From Companilactobacillus paralimentarius DSM 13238 = JCM 10415 (lineage in GTDB: Bacteria; Bacillota; Bacilli; Lactobacillales; Lactobacillaceae), in assembly GCF_001434985.1 (NCBI RefSeq), contig NZ_AZES01000029.1:1-64000 (forward strand): a stretch of 64,000 nt of DNA. Direction: 5' to 3'. Numbering within the stretch: position 1 is the first letter of the stretch; every line of letters starts with the position of its first letter. This document shows, in pieces, positions 54,913 through 63,588 of this stretch. Below the pieces are notes generated by a model. That model searched no databases. It was given only the letters and a program-made list of their open reading frames with translations, and had not been told where the DNA came from. Position numbers and translations under genes: made by a program.

Positions 54913-54942
54913 AATAAAAAAAACCGCCCTTCAGCGATTTTC
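54913..54942 (-). terminator. Intrinsic terminator after prfC
   Basis: AATCGC-TGAAGG-GCGGTT followed by eight T on the minus strand, immediately after the prfC stop. Confidence 0.8.
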
Positions 54943-56519
54943 TATAATTTTGAAGTTAACTTAACATTTGGATATTTGTTAGCAAACCAGTTTTCAGCAA
55001 ATTTATTCTCAAATAAGAACAATGGTTTATCATCCAAATCTTTCACTAACATATTTCTAGTTGATGACATTGAAGCATCTAGTTGTTCAGGATCGACCCA
55101 ACGGGCAATTCTAGAACCAATTGGTTTCATAACGACATCACAATTATACTCGTTTTTCATTCTAAATTGGAAGACTTCAAATTGAAGTTGTCCAACTGCG
55201 CCTAAAATATAGTCATTAGTTGTATATTTCTTGTAAAGTTGAACCGCACCCTCTTGAACCAATTGTTGCATCCCTTTGTGGAATGACTTTTGTTTCATAA
55301 CATTCTTAGCTTGAACTTCCATAAACATTTCCGGTGTAAATTGAGGTAAATCTTCAAATTGAACTGACTTTTTGCCCTCATAAATCGTATCACCAATTTG
55401 GAAATTACCAGTATCATACAAACCAACAATATCACCGGCAACAGCGGTCTTAACTGTTTCTCTTTGATCAGACATGAATTCAGTCGCATTATTCAAACGC
55501 ATCACTTTGCCTGTACGATTCAAAGTTACATCCATTCCACGGACAAACTCACCTGAACAAATACGTACAAAAGCAATTCTATCACGATGATTAGGATTCA
55601 TATTGGCTTGAATTTTAAAGACAAAACCAGAGAATGTTGGATCATCAGGCTTTACGACTTCTTCACTATCTTGTTCCTTATGTTCGGCTGGAGCTGGTGC
55701 CATATCCAAGAATGTATTCAAGAAAGTCTCCACACCAAAGTTAGTCAAAGCTGAACCGAAGAATACAGGAGTTTGATTACCTGCTAAAACTTTATCCAAA
55801 TCAAACTTGTTACCAGCTTCTTTAATCAAATCAACTTCACCTAATGCTTGTTCGTAGACACCCTCTTCCTCAATTGGATTAGATTCAGCCAATTGTCCTT
55901 TATCATTCAAAGGTAGGAAACGATCATCGCCATCTTTACGGTAAAGTTCCAAACGATTATTACTAATATCGTATAATCCCTTTAATTCCTTACCCATACC
56001 GATAGGCCAATTCATAGCACAACCCTCGATATTCAAAAGATCTTCCAATTCAGCAATCAAATCAAGCGGATCACGACCATCACGATCAAGTTTATTCATA
56101 AATGTGAAGATAGGAATACCACGTTTTTTAACAACTTTAAATAATTTCTTTGTCTGTGGTTCAATACCCTTGGCAGAATCAATTACCATGACTGCAGCAT
56201 CAACCGCCATCAATGTACGATAAGTATCTTCAGAGAAATCCTCATGTCCTGGAGTATCCAAAATGTTGATATCCTTATCATGATAATGAAATTGCATAAC
56301 AGAACTGGTAACAGAAATACCACGTTTCTTTTCAATTTCCATCCAATCACTAGTTGCAAATTGACCAGATTTCTTAGCTTTAACTGTACCAGCAGAACGA
56401 ATAACTCCACCAAAGTAAAGCATTTGTTCAGTAATAGTTGTTTTACCAGCATCCGGGTGAGAGATGATGGCAAAGGTCCTACGTTTATTTACTTCTTGTT
56501 CTAATTGTTTTTGATCCAT
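54942..56519 (-). CDS. prfC: Peptide chain release factor 3
   Basis: 525 residues, the normal length. A translational GTPase with G1 [10 protein letters not shown]2/switch [10 protein letters not shown]3 DTPGHEDF, G4 NKLDRDGRD, a beta-barrel domain and the C-terminal RF3-specific domain. RF3 releases RF1/RF2 from the ribosome after termination. The ATG at 56519 lacks its own SD in the preceding 20 nt. The good SD upstream (GGAGGA, 56560-56555) instead serves a 7-codon reading frame that ends 6 nt before this ATG. Confidence 0.96.
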   Translation of the reverse strand: MDQKQLEQEVNKRRTFAIISHPDAGKTTITEQMLYFGGVIRSAGTVKAKKSGQFATSDWMEIEKKRGISVTSSVMQFHYHDKDINILDTPGHEDFSEDTYRTLMAVDAAVMVIDSAKGIEPQTKKLFKVVKKRGIPIFTFMNKLDRDGRDPLDLIAELEDLLNIEGCAMNWPIGMGKELKGLYDISNNRLELYRKDGDDRFLPLNDKGQLAESNPIEEEGVYEQALGEVDLIKEAGNKFDLDKVLAGNQTPVFFGSALTNFGVETFLNTFLDMAPAPAEHKEQDSEEVVKPDDPTFSGFVFKIQANMNPNHRDRIAFVRICSGEFVRGMDVTLNRTGKVMRLNNATEFMSDQRETVKTAVAGDIVGLYDTGNFQIGDTIYEGKKSVQFEDLPQFTPEMFMEVQAKNVMKQKSFHKGMQQLVQEGAVQLYKKYTTNDYILGAVGQLQFEVFQFRMKNEYNCDVVMKPIGSRIARWVDPEQLDASMSSTRNMLVKDLDDKPLFLFENKFAENWFANKYPNVKLTSKL

Positions 56520-56525
56520 ATTTTA

Positions 56526-56549
56526 TTAACACACAGAATTTCTGTGCAC
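56526..56549 (-). CDS. Seven-codon upstream reading frame before prfC
   Basis: GTG CAC AGA AAT TCT GTG TGT TAA, starting 5 nt after SD GGAGGA (56560-56555) and ending 6 nt before the prfC start codon. It includes a perfect inverted repeat CACAGAA-T-TTCTGTG on the plus strand. prfC has no SD of its own, so re-initiation after the uORF stop is the simplest reading. Too short to prove coding. Confidence 0.45.
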   Translation of the reverse strand: MHRNSVC

Positions 56550-56590
56550 TTTATTCCTCCATACATACTTTGTAACTTAATTCTTCATCG

Positions 56591-56622
56591 AAAAAAAAGA
56601 AATACAGTTAGTATTTCTTTTT
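56591..56622 (-). terminator. Intrinsic terminator overlapping the CorC-type gene end
   Basis: AAAGAAATAC-TAACT-GTATTTCTTT with a long T run on the minus strand. The stop codon of the gene at 56608 is within the stem-loop. Confidence 0.85.
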
Positions 56623-57963
56623 GAACATGTTTGAGGTAACTGTCTTTAATTTACTATCTGGTACAGTCACAATAACATTTTCAATTCTTGATCCATTCAA
56701 TTCACCAGATGTAATTACAGTTCCATCTTTTAATTCGAATGACTTGGGATGTTTAGGATCAGGTATCTCACCAATATTCATAATCAGATAACCTGCAATC
56801 GTATCAACATCTTCTACTTGAATCTCTTCTTCAAATAATTCATCAAAATCTTCAATTGTCATTAAACCAATGACAGAAAATTTATTAGCACCCAAACGTT
56901 GGAAATTCTTCGTTACAGGATCATATTCATCATCAATTTCCCCAACGATTTCTTCCAAAATATCTTCAATCGTAGCTAAACCGACAATTCCCCCATACTC
57001 ATCAACCACCATAGCAATTTGAGTTTGTGTACTACGCATTTTTAAAAGCAAGGCGTCAATATTAGTTGCTTCGGGAACAAACAATGGTTCCTTCATAATT
57101 GATTTTAAATTGATATTCTCAAAACCAATTTCTCGAGACTTCTTCAACAAATCCTTAATATGAACAATTCCAATAACGTTATCCTTGTCGCCACCATACA
57201 ACGGAATTCTTGAATATGGTTGTTCTAGAATTGCATCAATATTCTCATCAACAGGATTATTGATGTCGATCATAAAGGTATCCATTCTCGGTGTCATGAT
57301 TTCTCGTGCTGTCTTATCACCGAAACGAATGATTCCTTGTAACATTTGATATTCATCGGAATTAATTGTTCCACTATTACGTGATTTACGTAAAGTAGCA
57401 ATCATTTCATTTCTAGAAATAGGATCATCCTTTTGACTGAAATCAATCGGCGTGATCCTCGTCAACATATTAATTGTTTTATCCAACAACCAAACAAATG
57501 GACGCAAAATCTTACCAACAAATCTTATAAAAGGTTCAGTAAAACTAGCCACCTCATAAGGTTTTTGTAACGCTATTCTCTTCGGATACAGTTCACCGAA
57601 AACTAAGGTAATAAACGATAGAATTATCGTTATAATAATGATTGAAATTTCGTGACTACCTGGAAATTTACCAATCAAAGATTCTACCCTCGTACTTAAA
57701 GTAGTTGCCGCACTAGCTGATGACAAGAAGCCTGCTAAGGTAATCGCTACTTGAATCGTAGATAGGAACTTATTGGGATTATTAATCGCCTGTAATATTT
57801 TCTGAGCCCGTTTATTTTCACTCTTTGCTTTTTCCTCAACGGACGTCTTATTAACAGAAACTATCGCCATTTCGCCTGCTGCAAAAAAAGCATTTAATAA
57901 TGTTAAAACTATTATTAAAATCAGCTGCCCGGAAAGCGACGCTCCAGAAGAGTCACCACTCAT
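56608..57963 (-). CDS. HlyC/CorC-family membrane protein (CNNM-CBS-CorC_HlyC)
   Basis: 451 residues. A CNNM/DUF21 membrane domain with about four helices (about 1-200), two CBS motifs (about 210-340, FMIDINNPVDENIDAIL; VVDEYGGIVGLATIEDILEEIVGEI) and a C-terminal CorC_HlyC domain. Members are linked to Mg2+/Co2+ efflux, though hemolysin-like names also occur. Monocistronic; the SD GTGAGTGCGAG is weak. Mg2+ homeostasis is the likeliest role. Confidence 0.93.
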   Translation of the reverse strand: MSGDSSGASLSGQLILIIVLTLLNAFFAAGEMAIVSVNKTSVEEKAKSENKRAQKILQAINNPNKFLSTIQVAITLAGFLSSASAATTLSTRVESLIGKFPGSHEISIIIITIILSFITLVFGELYPKRIALQKPYEVASFTEPFIRFVGKILRPFVWLLDKTINMLTRITPIDFSQKDDPISRNEMIATLRKSRNSGTINSDEYQMLQGIIRFGDKTAREIMTPRMDTFMIDINNPVDENIDAILEQPYSRIPLYGGDKDNVIGIVHIKDLLKKSREIGFENINLKSIMKEPLFVPEATNIDALLLKMRSTQTQIAMVVDEYGGIVGLATIEDILEEIVGEIDDEYDPVTKNFQRLGANKFSVIGLMTIEDFDELFEEEIQVEDVDTIAGYLIMNIGEIPDPKHPKSFELKDGTVITSGELNGSRIENVIVTVPDSKLKTVTSNMFKKKY

Positions 57964-58092
57964 TTAACTCGCACTCACTTTCATTTGTAAACTTAAACAT
58001 AAACAAAACAATTATAACAGGTGTTTATGTATTCAACAATAAACCTTTTTCATGTTAAAATAAGAACATTAGTATATAGGGAGTAATCAAAA

Positions 58093-58554
58093 ATGTCTAA
58101 TAAAAAAATTTCCATCATCTACCTATTTTTCTTCATCATCCCTTATGTTCTCTGTTTGTCGATCATCGGGGTATCATATAACTCATTAGTTCTACACGCT
58201 TTGACTTGGAGAATTGTTGTTGGTGGAATTGTGGGAGCTTTTGGTATGTTTGCTGTTAAGGTAATTGCTCAACGTCCTGTTTTGATTATGTACCGTAGCT
58301 CAACTAGAAAAATTCTCAAAGATCTCTTACGTTTTTTTGTACTTGAACGTAACAAAGTTGTCATTGGTGCAAATCTTTTTGTTGATTTTTGGCTATCGAT
58401 GCTAAGCATTTATCTCATTGCTCGTTTTTTACCATTGAGTTTAATCCTTGGTCGTACAATGGGTTGGTTGGTCTTCTTATTGATGATTTCATTGACTTTA
58501 GCATCATATTTGGAATTTGAGTCACTTTCAATTTATACAGAAAAAAAGAAATAA
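58093..58554 (+). CDS. Small multi-spanning membrane protein of unknown function
   Basis: 153 residues with about four hydrophobic segments (about 8-28, 38-60, 88-108, 117-138) and a basic cytosolic loop RSSTRKILKDLLRFF. I do not recognise a family. The gene is divergent from the CorC-type gene and is followed, 65 nt downstream, by the Cys leader region. SD GGGAG precedes the ATG. Base composition is like its neighbours. Confidence 0.75.
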   Translation: MSNKKISIIYLFFFIIPYVLCLSIIGVSYNSLVLHALTWRIVVGGIVGAFGMFAVKVIAQRPVLIMYRSSTRKILKDLLRFFVLERNKVVIGANLFVDFWLSMLSIYLIARFLPLSLILGRTMGWLVFLLMISLTLASYLEFESLSIYTEKKK

Positions 58555-58557
58555 TCC

Positions 58558-58586
58558 TTGACTAATTAATTTTTTAATTGTAAATT
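58558..58586 (+). promoter_or_regulatory. Promoter of the cysteine operon leader
   Basis: TTGACT (58558-58563), a 17-bp spacer and TAAATT (58581-58586). Transcription would start near 58593, about 25 nt before the leader peptide start, giving a leader of about 210 nt before the GTG of the first structural gene. Confidence 0.65.
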
Positions 58587-58617
58587 TGAGTCATCTTAAT
58601 TGCAGGAGGAATTTGAC

Positions 58618-58716
58618 ATGTTGAAATTTAACCAAGAAAACATTAAATCATGTTGTTGTGTAGTAATTGACAAAAATTACTATACTTTTTCGACATGTCT
58701 AATACCACTCAATTGA
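58618..58716 (+). CDS. Cys-rich leader peptide (attenuator uORF)
   Basis: A 32-codon frame starting ATG 58618 with a near-perfect SD GCAGGAGGA (58602-58610) and stopping TGA at 58714. Residues: three consecutive Cys (codons 12-14, TGT TGT TGT at 58651-58659) and a fourth Cys at codon 27. A hairpin GTGTAGTAATT/AATTACTATAC (58658-58685) starts within the last Cys codon and is followed by TTTTT. Downstream, a strong terminator precedes the cysteine biosynthesis genes. The layout is that of a ribosome-mediated transcription attenuator sensing Cys-tRNA. No T-box or S-box motif is visible. Confidence 0.72.
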   Translation: MLKFNQENIKSCCCVVIDKNYYTFSTCLIPLN

Positions 58717-58743
58717 TAAACAAGTAGTGCAAACTGTAAATCA

Positions 58744-58775
58744 AGAGGAGCTGACATTAGTCGGCTCCTCTTTTT
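58744..58775 (+). terminator. Attenuator terminator of the cysteine operon
   Basis: AGAGGAGCTGAC-ATTA-GTCGGCTCCTCT, a 12-bp stem with one G-U pair, followed by TTTTT. It lies between the Cys leader peptide stop and the first structural gene. A candidate antiterminator pairs 58708-58717 (CTC, TTGAT) with 58740-58747 (ATCAA, GAG), which would take the base of the 5' stem arm. Confidence 0.85.
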
Positions 58776-58803
58776 GTTTGCCAAACTTAGAAAGGAGATA
58801 CTT

Positions 58804-59601
58804 GTGGAACCTATTAGAATTGGAATTTTAAATTTAATGCAAAATAAAATCGAAACCATGAACAATTTTCAGAAGGCTTTAGACCTTGATAACGTCGAAT
58901 TAACTTTTTACTATTCAGCCACTCGTTACGTTGATCGTGTACTCGATTCCGAAATAACAGATAACATGAAACCTCTAGATTTAGAAGAAGTTAAGGATCT
59001 TGATGGTTTTATTATTAGCGGTAGTCCAGTTGAAAAATTAGATTTTCCTCAAGTTTCCTACTTTGATGAAATCAATGATTTGATTGATCAATTAAATCAG
59101 ACCAATATTCCACAACTTTATGTCTGTTGGGGCGCCATGGCTGCCCTTAATCGTATATATAACATTCAAAAAAAACTTTTACCTCACAAGGTATTCGGAA
59201 TCTTTCAAAACCAAATTTTAAAGGATTCTAAATATCTTGAAAACATCAGTGACAACTTTCCTGCACCTCACGCTCGTTATGCCGAAATGGATCACGAAGA
59301 AATACAGAATAACCCTCACCTATCAGTCAAAGCTATCAGTGAAAATGGTTTACTAACTTTGGCCGAAACCGTCGATAAGAATCAAACTTTTATCTTTTCA
59401 CATTTGGAATATCAAAGAGATGGTTTAGATAAAGAATATCGTCGTGAATTGGCCAGTTCCAAGGTAAAACATCCACTTCCAGCTTTAAATTACTATTCAC
59501 CATTAGATAAGAAGCCAACTTTTGCTTGGAAGCAAACACAACTTAACTTTTATCACAATTGGCTTCAATCAGTTTCAGAATATAAATTAACTACTTGTTA
59601 A
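58804..59601 (+). CDS. MetA/HTS-family acyltransferase, probable serine O-acetyltransferase
   Basis: 265 residues from the GTG at 58804, which has SD AAAGGAG at 6 nt; the longer frame begins inside the terminator. Homoserine transsuccinylase-like class I amidotransferase fold: [14 protein letters not shown], nucleophile Cys in [13 protein letters not shown], and HxE in [11 protein letters not shown]. In Lactobacillus casei the MetA-like protein encoded just before cysK was shown to acetylate serine, not homoserine (family knowledge). Since this gene is 14 nt before cysK and behind a Cys leader, a serine acetyltransferase role is likelier than MetA. Confidence 0.85.
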   Translation: MEPIRIGILNLMQNKIETMNNFQKALDLDNVELTFYYSATRYVDRVLDSEITDNMKPLDLEEVKDLDGFIISGSPVEKLDFPQVSYFDEINDLIDQLNQTNIPQLYVCWGAMAALNRIYNIQKKLLPHKVFGIFQNQILKDSKYLENISDNFPAPHARYAEMDHEEIQNNPHLSVKAISENGLLTLAETVDKNQTFIFSHLEYQRDGLDKEYRRELASSKVKHPLPALNYYSPLDKKPTFAWKQTQLNFYHNWLQSVSEYKLTTC

Positions 59602-59614
59602 GGAGATTATTATT

Positions 59615-60538
59615 ATGACAAAAATTGCTCAAAATATTACAGAACTTATTGGAAATACACCTATCGTTAAACTAAACAACGTCGTTCCTGAAGATGCCGC
59701 TGACGTTTATGTAAAATTAGAGTTCTTCAATCCTGGCAGCTCTATCAAAGATAGAATTGCTCTTTCAATGATTGAAGCTGCTGAAAAGACTGGCAAGATC
59801 AAGCCTGGTGATACCTTAGTTGAACCTACTTCTGGTAACACTGGTATCGGTTTATCATTAGTTGCTGCTGCTAAGGGTTACCATTTAATCATTACAATGC
59901 CTGAAACAATGAGTATTGAACGTCGTAAGTTAATGCAAGGTTACGGTACTGAATTGATTTTGACACCTGGTAAAGATGGTATGGGCGGTGCTATTAAGAA
60001 AGCTACTGACCTATCTAAGGAAAATGGCTACTTTATGCCTATGCAATTCCAAAATCCTGCTAACCCTGCTATTCATGAAGCTACTACTGGTAAGGAAATC
60101 GTTGCAGCTTTCGGCGACACTCCAGTTGATGGTTTTGTAGCCGGTGTCGGTACTGGTGGTACTCTTTCTGGCGTTAGTCATGCTCTAACTAAAAAATATC
60201 CTAATGTAAAGGTTTGGGCTCTTGAAGCCGCTGAATCTCCCCTGTTAAAGGAAGGAAAAACTGGTGCTCACAAAATTCAAGGTATCAGTGCCGGCTTCAT
60301 TCCCGATACACTCGATAAGGATGCCTACTCAGATATAATAGAAGTAACTAGTGACCAAGCTATTCAGATGGCACAAGAAGTTAGCCACAAAGAGGGATTT
60401 CTACCAGGTATTTCTGCCGGTGCCAATATATATGGAGCCATTCAAATTGCCAAGAAACTTGGTAAGGGTAAAACTGTTGTTACTGTTGCACCCGATAACG
60501 GTGAACGATATTTATCAACTGACTTATTTAAATTTTAG
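59615..60538 (+). CDS. cysK: Cysteine synthase A
   Basis: 307 residues. O-acetylserine + sulfide to cysteine, PLP-dependent. The PLP-Lys lies in [11 protein letters not shown], the phosphate loop PTSGNTGIG (about 68-76) and GTGGTLSG (about 176-183) are intact, and the C-terminal [10 protein letters not shown] is standard. SD TAAGGAG. Second structural gene of the cysteine operon. The 80-nt gap after it contains a hairpin but no clear terminator, so transcription may continue into the cystine importer. Confidence 0.96.
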   Translation: MTKIAQNITELIGNTPIVKLNNVVPEDAADVYVKLEFFNPGSSIKDRIALSMIEAAEKTGKIKPGDTLVEPTSGNTGIGLSLVAAAKGYHLIITMPETMSIERRKLMQGYGTELILTPGKDGMGGAIKKATDLSKENGYFMPMQFQNPANPAIHEATTGKEIVAAFGDTPVDGFVAGVGTGGTLSGVSHALTKKYPNVKVWALEAAESPLLKEGKTGAHKIQGISAGFIPDTLDKDAYSDIIEVTSDQAIQMAQEVSHKEGFLPGISAGANIYGAIQIAKKLGKGKTVVTVAPDNGERYLSTDLFKF

Positions 60539-60576
60539 AAGTCATATCTTTTTTAAGTATTTTTATTTTATGAGAG

Positions 60577-60600
60577 AATAGAAAATGGTAATTTTCTATT
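60577..60600 (+). other. Perfect hairpin before the cystine-binding protein gene
   Basis: AATAGAAAAT-GGTA-ATTTTCTATT, a 10-bp stem directly before SD AGAGGGGG of the next gene. No T run follows, so it is more likely an mRNA-stabilising or processing element than a terminator. Confidence 0.5.
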
Positions 60601-60618
60601 AGAGGGGGATTTTTTATA

Positions 60619-61401
60619 ATGAAAAAGCGTATAGCTTTAATTTTAACAATGATTGCGGCCTTTGTTTTGGTTCTAACTGGTTGCTCAAACAAGAGTGCTA
60701 ACAGTGATACTAAAACTGATGGTACTTTAACTATCGGTTTGGAAGGTACTTATGCACCTTATTCATACCGTGATAATGGTAAATTAAAAGGATTCGAAGT
60801 TGATCTTGGTAAGGCCATTGCTAAGAAACTTGATCTAAAGGCTAAATTTGTTCCAACAAAATGGGACTCATTAATTGCCGGTTTAAATTCTAATACTTTC
60901 GATGTTGTTTTGAACAACGTTGCAAAGAACCCATCACGTGAGAAACACTACATCTTCTCAACACCTTACATTTATTCAAAATCTGTCATTATTACTAAAG
61001 ATGGCACAGGAATTAATTCTGTAAATGATATTAAAGGTAAGAAGATTTCTGCTGGTACTGGTACTGACAACTATAATCATGCCGAAAAATTTGGTGCTAA
61101 AGTTGTTCCTGCAGCCGATTTCCAAACTGACATGTCAATGATCAATCAAGGACGTGTTGCTGGTGCCTTCAATTCTAAGGAAGCCTTCTTATATTGGAAG
61201 GAAAGTCATAAGAACACTGATTTGAAATACATTACTATTCCAAATAGCAAACTTGAACCATCAGAAATTGCACCAATTTACAACAAGAAATCAACTCATC
61301 TACGTAACCGTGTAAATAAAGCTATCAAAGAACTATATAAAGACGGTACAATGAAGAAGCTTTCTAATAAATACTTCGGTGAAGATATCACCAAAAAATA
61401 A
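60619..61401 (+). CDS. Cystine/amino-acid-binding lipoprotein of ABC importer
   Basis: 260 residues. A lipoprotein signal with LTGC (about Cys22), then a bacterial extracellular solute-binding protein family 3 domain: GTYAPYSYRDNGKLKGFEVDLGKAIAKKL early and KKISAGTGTDN in the middle. Family 3 binds polar amino acids. The cysteine operon upstream suggests cystine or cysteine-type substrates (TcyJ/FliY group). Encoded just before the permease. Specificity is inferred. Confidence 0.9.
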   Translation: MKKRIALILTMIAAFVLVLTGCSNKSANSDTKTDGTLTIGLEGTYAPYSYRDNGKLKGFEVDLGKAIAKKLDLKAKFVPTKWDSLIAGLNSNTFDVVLNNVAKNPSREKHYIFSTPYIYSKSVIITKDGTGINSVNDIKGKKISAGTGTDNYNHAEKFGAKVVPAADFQTDMSMINQGRVAGAFNSKEAFLYWKESHKNTDLKYITIPNSKLEPSEIAPIYNKKSTHLRNRVNKAIKELYKDGTMKKLSNKYFGEDITKK

Positions 61402-61432
61402 ACTTTAAAATTATCGAGGGGGTTATAACTTC

Positions 61433-62128
61433 ATGTGGCACACTATCATTACTTCGTTACCGGCAATGATTTCTGCAATGTTGCAGTATACCATTCCGTT
61501 GGCCATCATTTCTTTTATCTTTGGCCTGATCTTAGCCGTATTAACAGCTCTAATTAAATTTATCCAACCGAGTGAAAACAAATTAATCAAATATCCTTGG
61601 TTAGTACTTCGTGCGATTGCTAACTTCTATGTTTGGTTATTCCGTTCTACTCCACTGTTGGTTCAATTGTTCATTATCTTCTTTGGTCTTCCAAGTGCTG
61701 GCGTTCAACTATCACCATTCATTGCTGCCGTAATTGGTTTCTCATTGAATACTGGAGCCTATGCTTCAGAAACGATTCGTTCAGCCTTGTTATCAGTTCC
61801 GCAAGATCAATGGGATGCAGCTTTTACATTGAACTTTACGACTAAGCAAACATTAATGAAGATTGTGTTGCCACAAGCTGTTAGAATTGCTCTACCACCA
61901 CTATCCAATTCATTCATTGGTTTAGTGAAAGATACATCTCTAGCCAGTTCCATTACAATTTTGGAAATGTTCCAAGTCAGTCAACAAATCACTGCTAAAA
62001 ACTTCCAACCATTATTAATGTACTCATTGGCTGCTTTCTTGTATGCTGTTGTCTGCTCGTTACTTACTCTATTGCAACATTATCTCGAACGGAGAACTTC
62101 AAAATACGTTAAAGGAAGTGAAGCTTAA
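61433..62128 (+). CDS. Amino-acid ABC transporter permease (TcyL-like)
   Basis: 231 residues, HisM/GlnP family. About five membrane helices and the EAA loop VPQDQWDAAFTLNFTTKQTLMKIVLPQA. SD CGAGGGGG. It overlaps the following ATPase gene by 1 nt (TAATG), so the two are coupled. One permease gene only, so it probably works as a homodimer. Confidence 0.92.
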   Translation: MWHTIITSLPAMISAMLQYTIPLAIISFIFGLILAVLTALIKFIQPSENKLIKYPWLVLRAIANFYVWLFRSTPLLVQLFIIFFGLPSAGVQLSPFIAAVIGFSLNTGAYASETIRSALLSVPQDQWDAAFTLNFTTKQTLMKIVLPQAVRIALPPLSNSFIGLVKDTSLASSITILEMFQVSQQITAKNFQPLLMYSLAAFLYAVVCSLLTLLQHYLERRTSKYVKGSEA

Positions 62129-62874
62129 TGATTTCATTAAAGAATATTGTTAAAACCTATGGTAAAAAACAAGTCCTTAAAAATCTTAGTGTTGACTTCC
62201 CTGATGGTAAAACAACGGTTATTCTGGGACCTTCTGGTTCTGGTAAGTCGACACTACTAAGATCACTTGATCTTTTAGTTCGACCTGAGAGTGGAACCTT
62301 AAGTTTCTCTGATCTACAACTCGATTATTCCAAACCTGTTTCTAAAAAGCTCAGTTTTGATGTTCGTAAAAAAACTAGTATGGTTTTTCAAAATTGGAAT
62401 CTCTTTCCTAATTTGACTGTAATTAAGAACATCACTACTGCTCCTGAAACAGTGCTTGGTAAATCCAAAAAAGAAACTGAAGAACGTGCTCATAAATTAC
62501 TTGCTCAAGTTGGATTGTCAGAATATGCTGATCGTTATCCTAGCCAACTATCCGGTGGACAACAACAACGTATATCAATTTGCCGTGCTTTAGCAATGGA
62601 CCCCGAATACATCCTTTTGGATGAACCCACCAGTGCCCTTGATCCAGAATTAGAAACACAAGTTCTTTTGATTTTGGAGGAGCTAAGTAAGATGGGCCAG
62701 GCAATGATCATTGTTACTCATAACATGGAGTTTGCTCGTTCAGTCGCTGACAAAATTGTCTTCGTTGAAGATGGCGACATTCTCTTTGACGGTTCTCCGG
62801 ATGAATTCTTCAATCACCCAACAACAAGAATTAAAGACTTTCTGTCAGGTATCTCATTTAACGAAGAAAAATAG
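62128..62874 (+). CDS. Amino-acid ABC transporter ATPase (TcyN-like)
   Basis: 248 residues. Walker A GPSGSGKST (about 35-43), signature LSGGQQQR, Walker B YILLDEP and H-loop VTHNM, with the PAAT-family SALDPELETQV. It powers the cystine-type importer. Last gene of the operon, closed by a strong terminator. The operon as a whole would supply cysteine by synthesis and import. Confidence 0.94.
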   Translation: MISLKNIVKTYGKKQVLKNLSVDFPDGKTTVILGPSGSGKSTLLRSLDLLVRPESGTLSFSDLQLDYSKPVSKKLSFDVRKKTSMVFQNWNLFPNLTVIKNITTAPETVLGKSKKETEERAHKLLAQVGLSEYADRYPSQLSGGQQQRISICRALAMDPEYILLDEPTSALDPELETQVLLILEELSKMGQAMIIVTHNMEFARSVADKIVFVEDGDILFDGSPDEFFNHPTTRIKDFLSGISFNEEK

Positions 62875-62886
62875 TAATAATCCCTA

Positions 62887-62919
62887 ATAAAAAAGCAGCC
62901 AATAAATGGCTGCTTTTTT
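62887..62919. terminator. Bidirectional intrinsic terminator
   Basis: AAAAAAGCAGCC-AATAAAT-GGCTGCTTTTTT between the ATPase gene and the convergent histidine phosphatase gene. Confidence 0.92.
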
Positions 62920-62927
62920 GCTAGGGA

Positions 62928-63503
62928 TTATTTTACTTGCTCAACAAATTCAAATCTATCATTATCGAAAGTTAATTTAAGTACAGCACAATTATGAAAG
63001 CTGATCTTCTTAGCAATCTTTTCCATTGAGAATAATGACTGCATAAACATTAACATCACTGCTCCATGACAAACTACTAATGCATTTTCATCATCAGATA
63101 CTTGTGACATTGTCTTCTTAAGAGTCTCAACAACACGAGCTTGAAATTCTATAGCTGACTCACCACCAAATTCAACAAAGAAATCACCATAAGAACCGTC
63201 AGTATAGTAAGTTTGAGGTAAGAGTGCTTCACTTTCACCTTCAAAAATACCAAAATCCCATTCCTTAACTCCTTTTAAACGTTGATAAGGTTGATCAGTT
63301 ACTAATTCCAAAGTATCGGAAGCACGTTCTTGTGTTGATGAAAAGCAATGATCAAAGTGCATTTGATGTTCTACAAAAAATTGCTTTGTTGCTTTAGCAT
63401 CCTCAATTCCCTTAACTGTTAAAGGTGAATCACAGGCTCCCTGTGTTTTTTCTAGTTTATTAAACAGCGTTTGTCCATGACGCATCAAATATAGTGTCTT
63501 CAT
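62928..63503 (-). CDS. Histidine phosphatase / phosphoglycerate mutase-like protein
   Basis: 191 residues. Catalytic LMRHGQTLFN at residues 6-15 (phosphohistidine His9), acid Glu in KEWDFGIFEGES and a second His in VVCHGAVMLMF. These members hydrolyse various phosphates; the substrate is not predictable. SD GGGAGAG. A close paralogue follows immediately upstream. Confidence 0.92.
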   Translation of the reverse strand: MKTLYLMRHGQTLFNKLEKTQGACDSPLTVKGIEDAKATKQFFVEHQMHFDHCFSSTQERASDTLELVTDQPYQRLKGVKEWDFGIFEGESEALLPQTYYTDGSYGDFFVEFGGESAIEFQARVVETLKKTMSQVSDDENALVVCHGAVMLMFMQSLFSMEKIAKKISFHNCAVLKLTFDNDRFEFVEQVK

Positions 63504-63588
63504 CTCAATTTCTCTCCCAAAATCTGATATACGCCTAGAATACGCGACTTTTACTTTTGAAACTACAAATTTAAGTCGAAAATTAAAA

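Noticed and set aside
58618-58803. T-box riboswitch before the cysteine operon
   Set aside because: No T-box consensus (AGGGTGGNACCGCG) or specifier stem is visible. The poly-Cys ORF explains the layout better.
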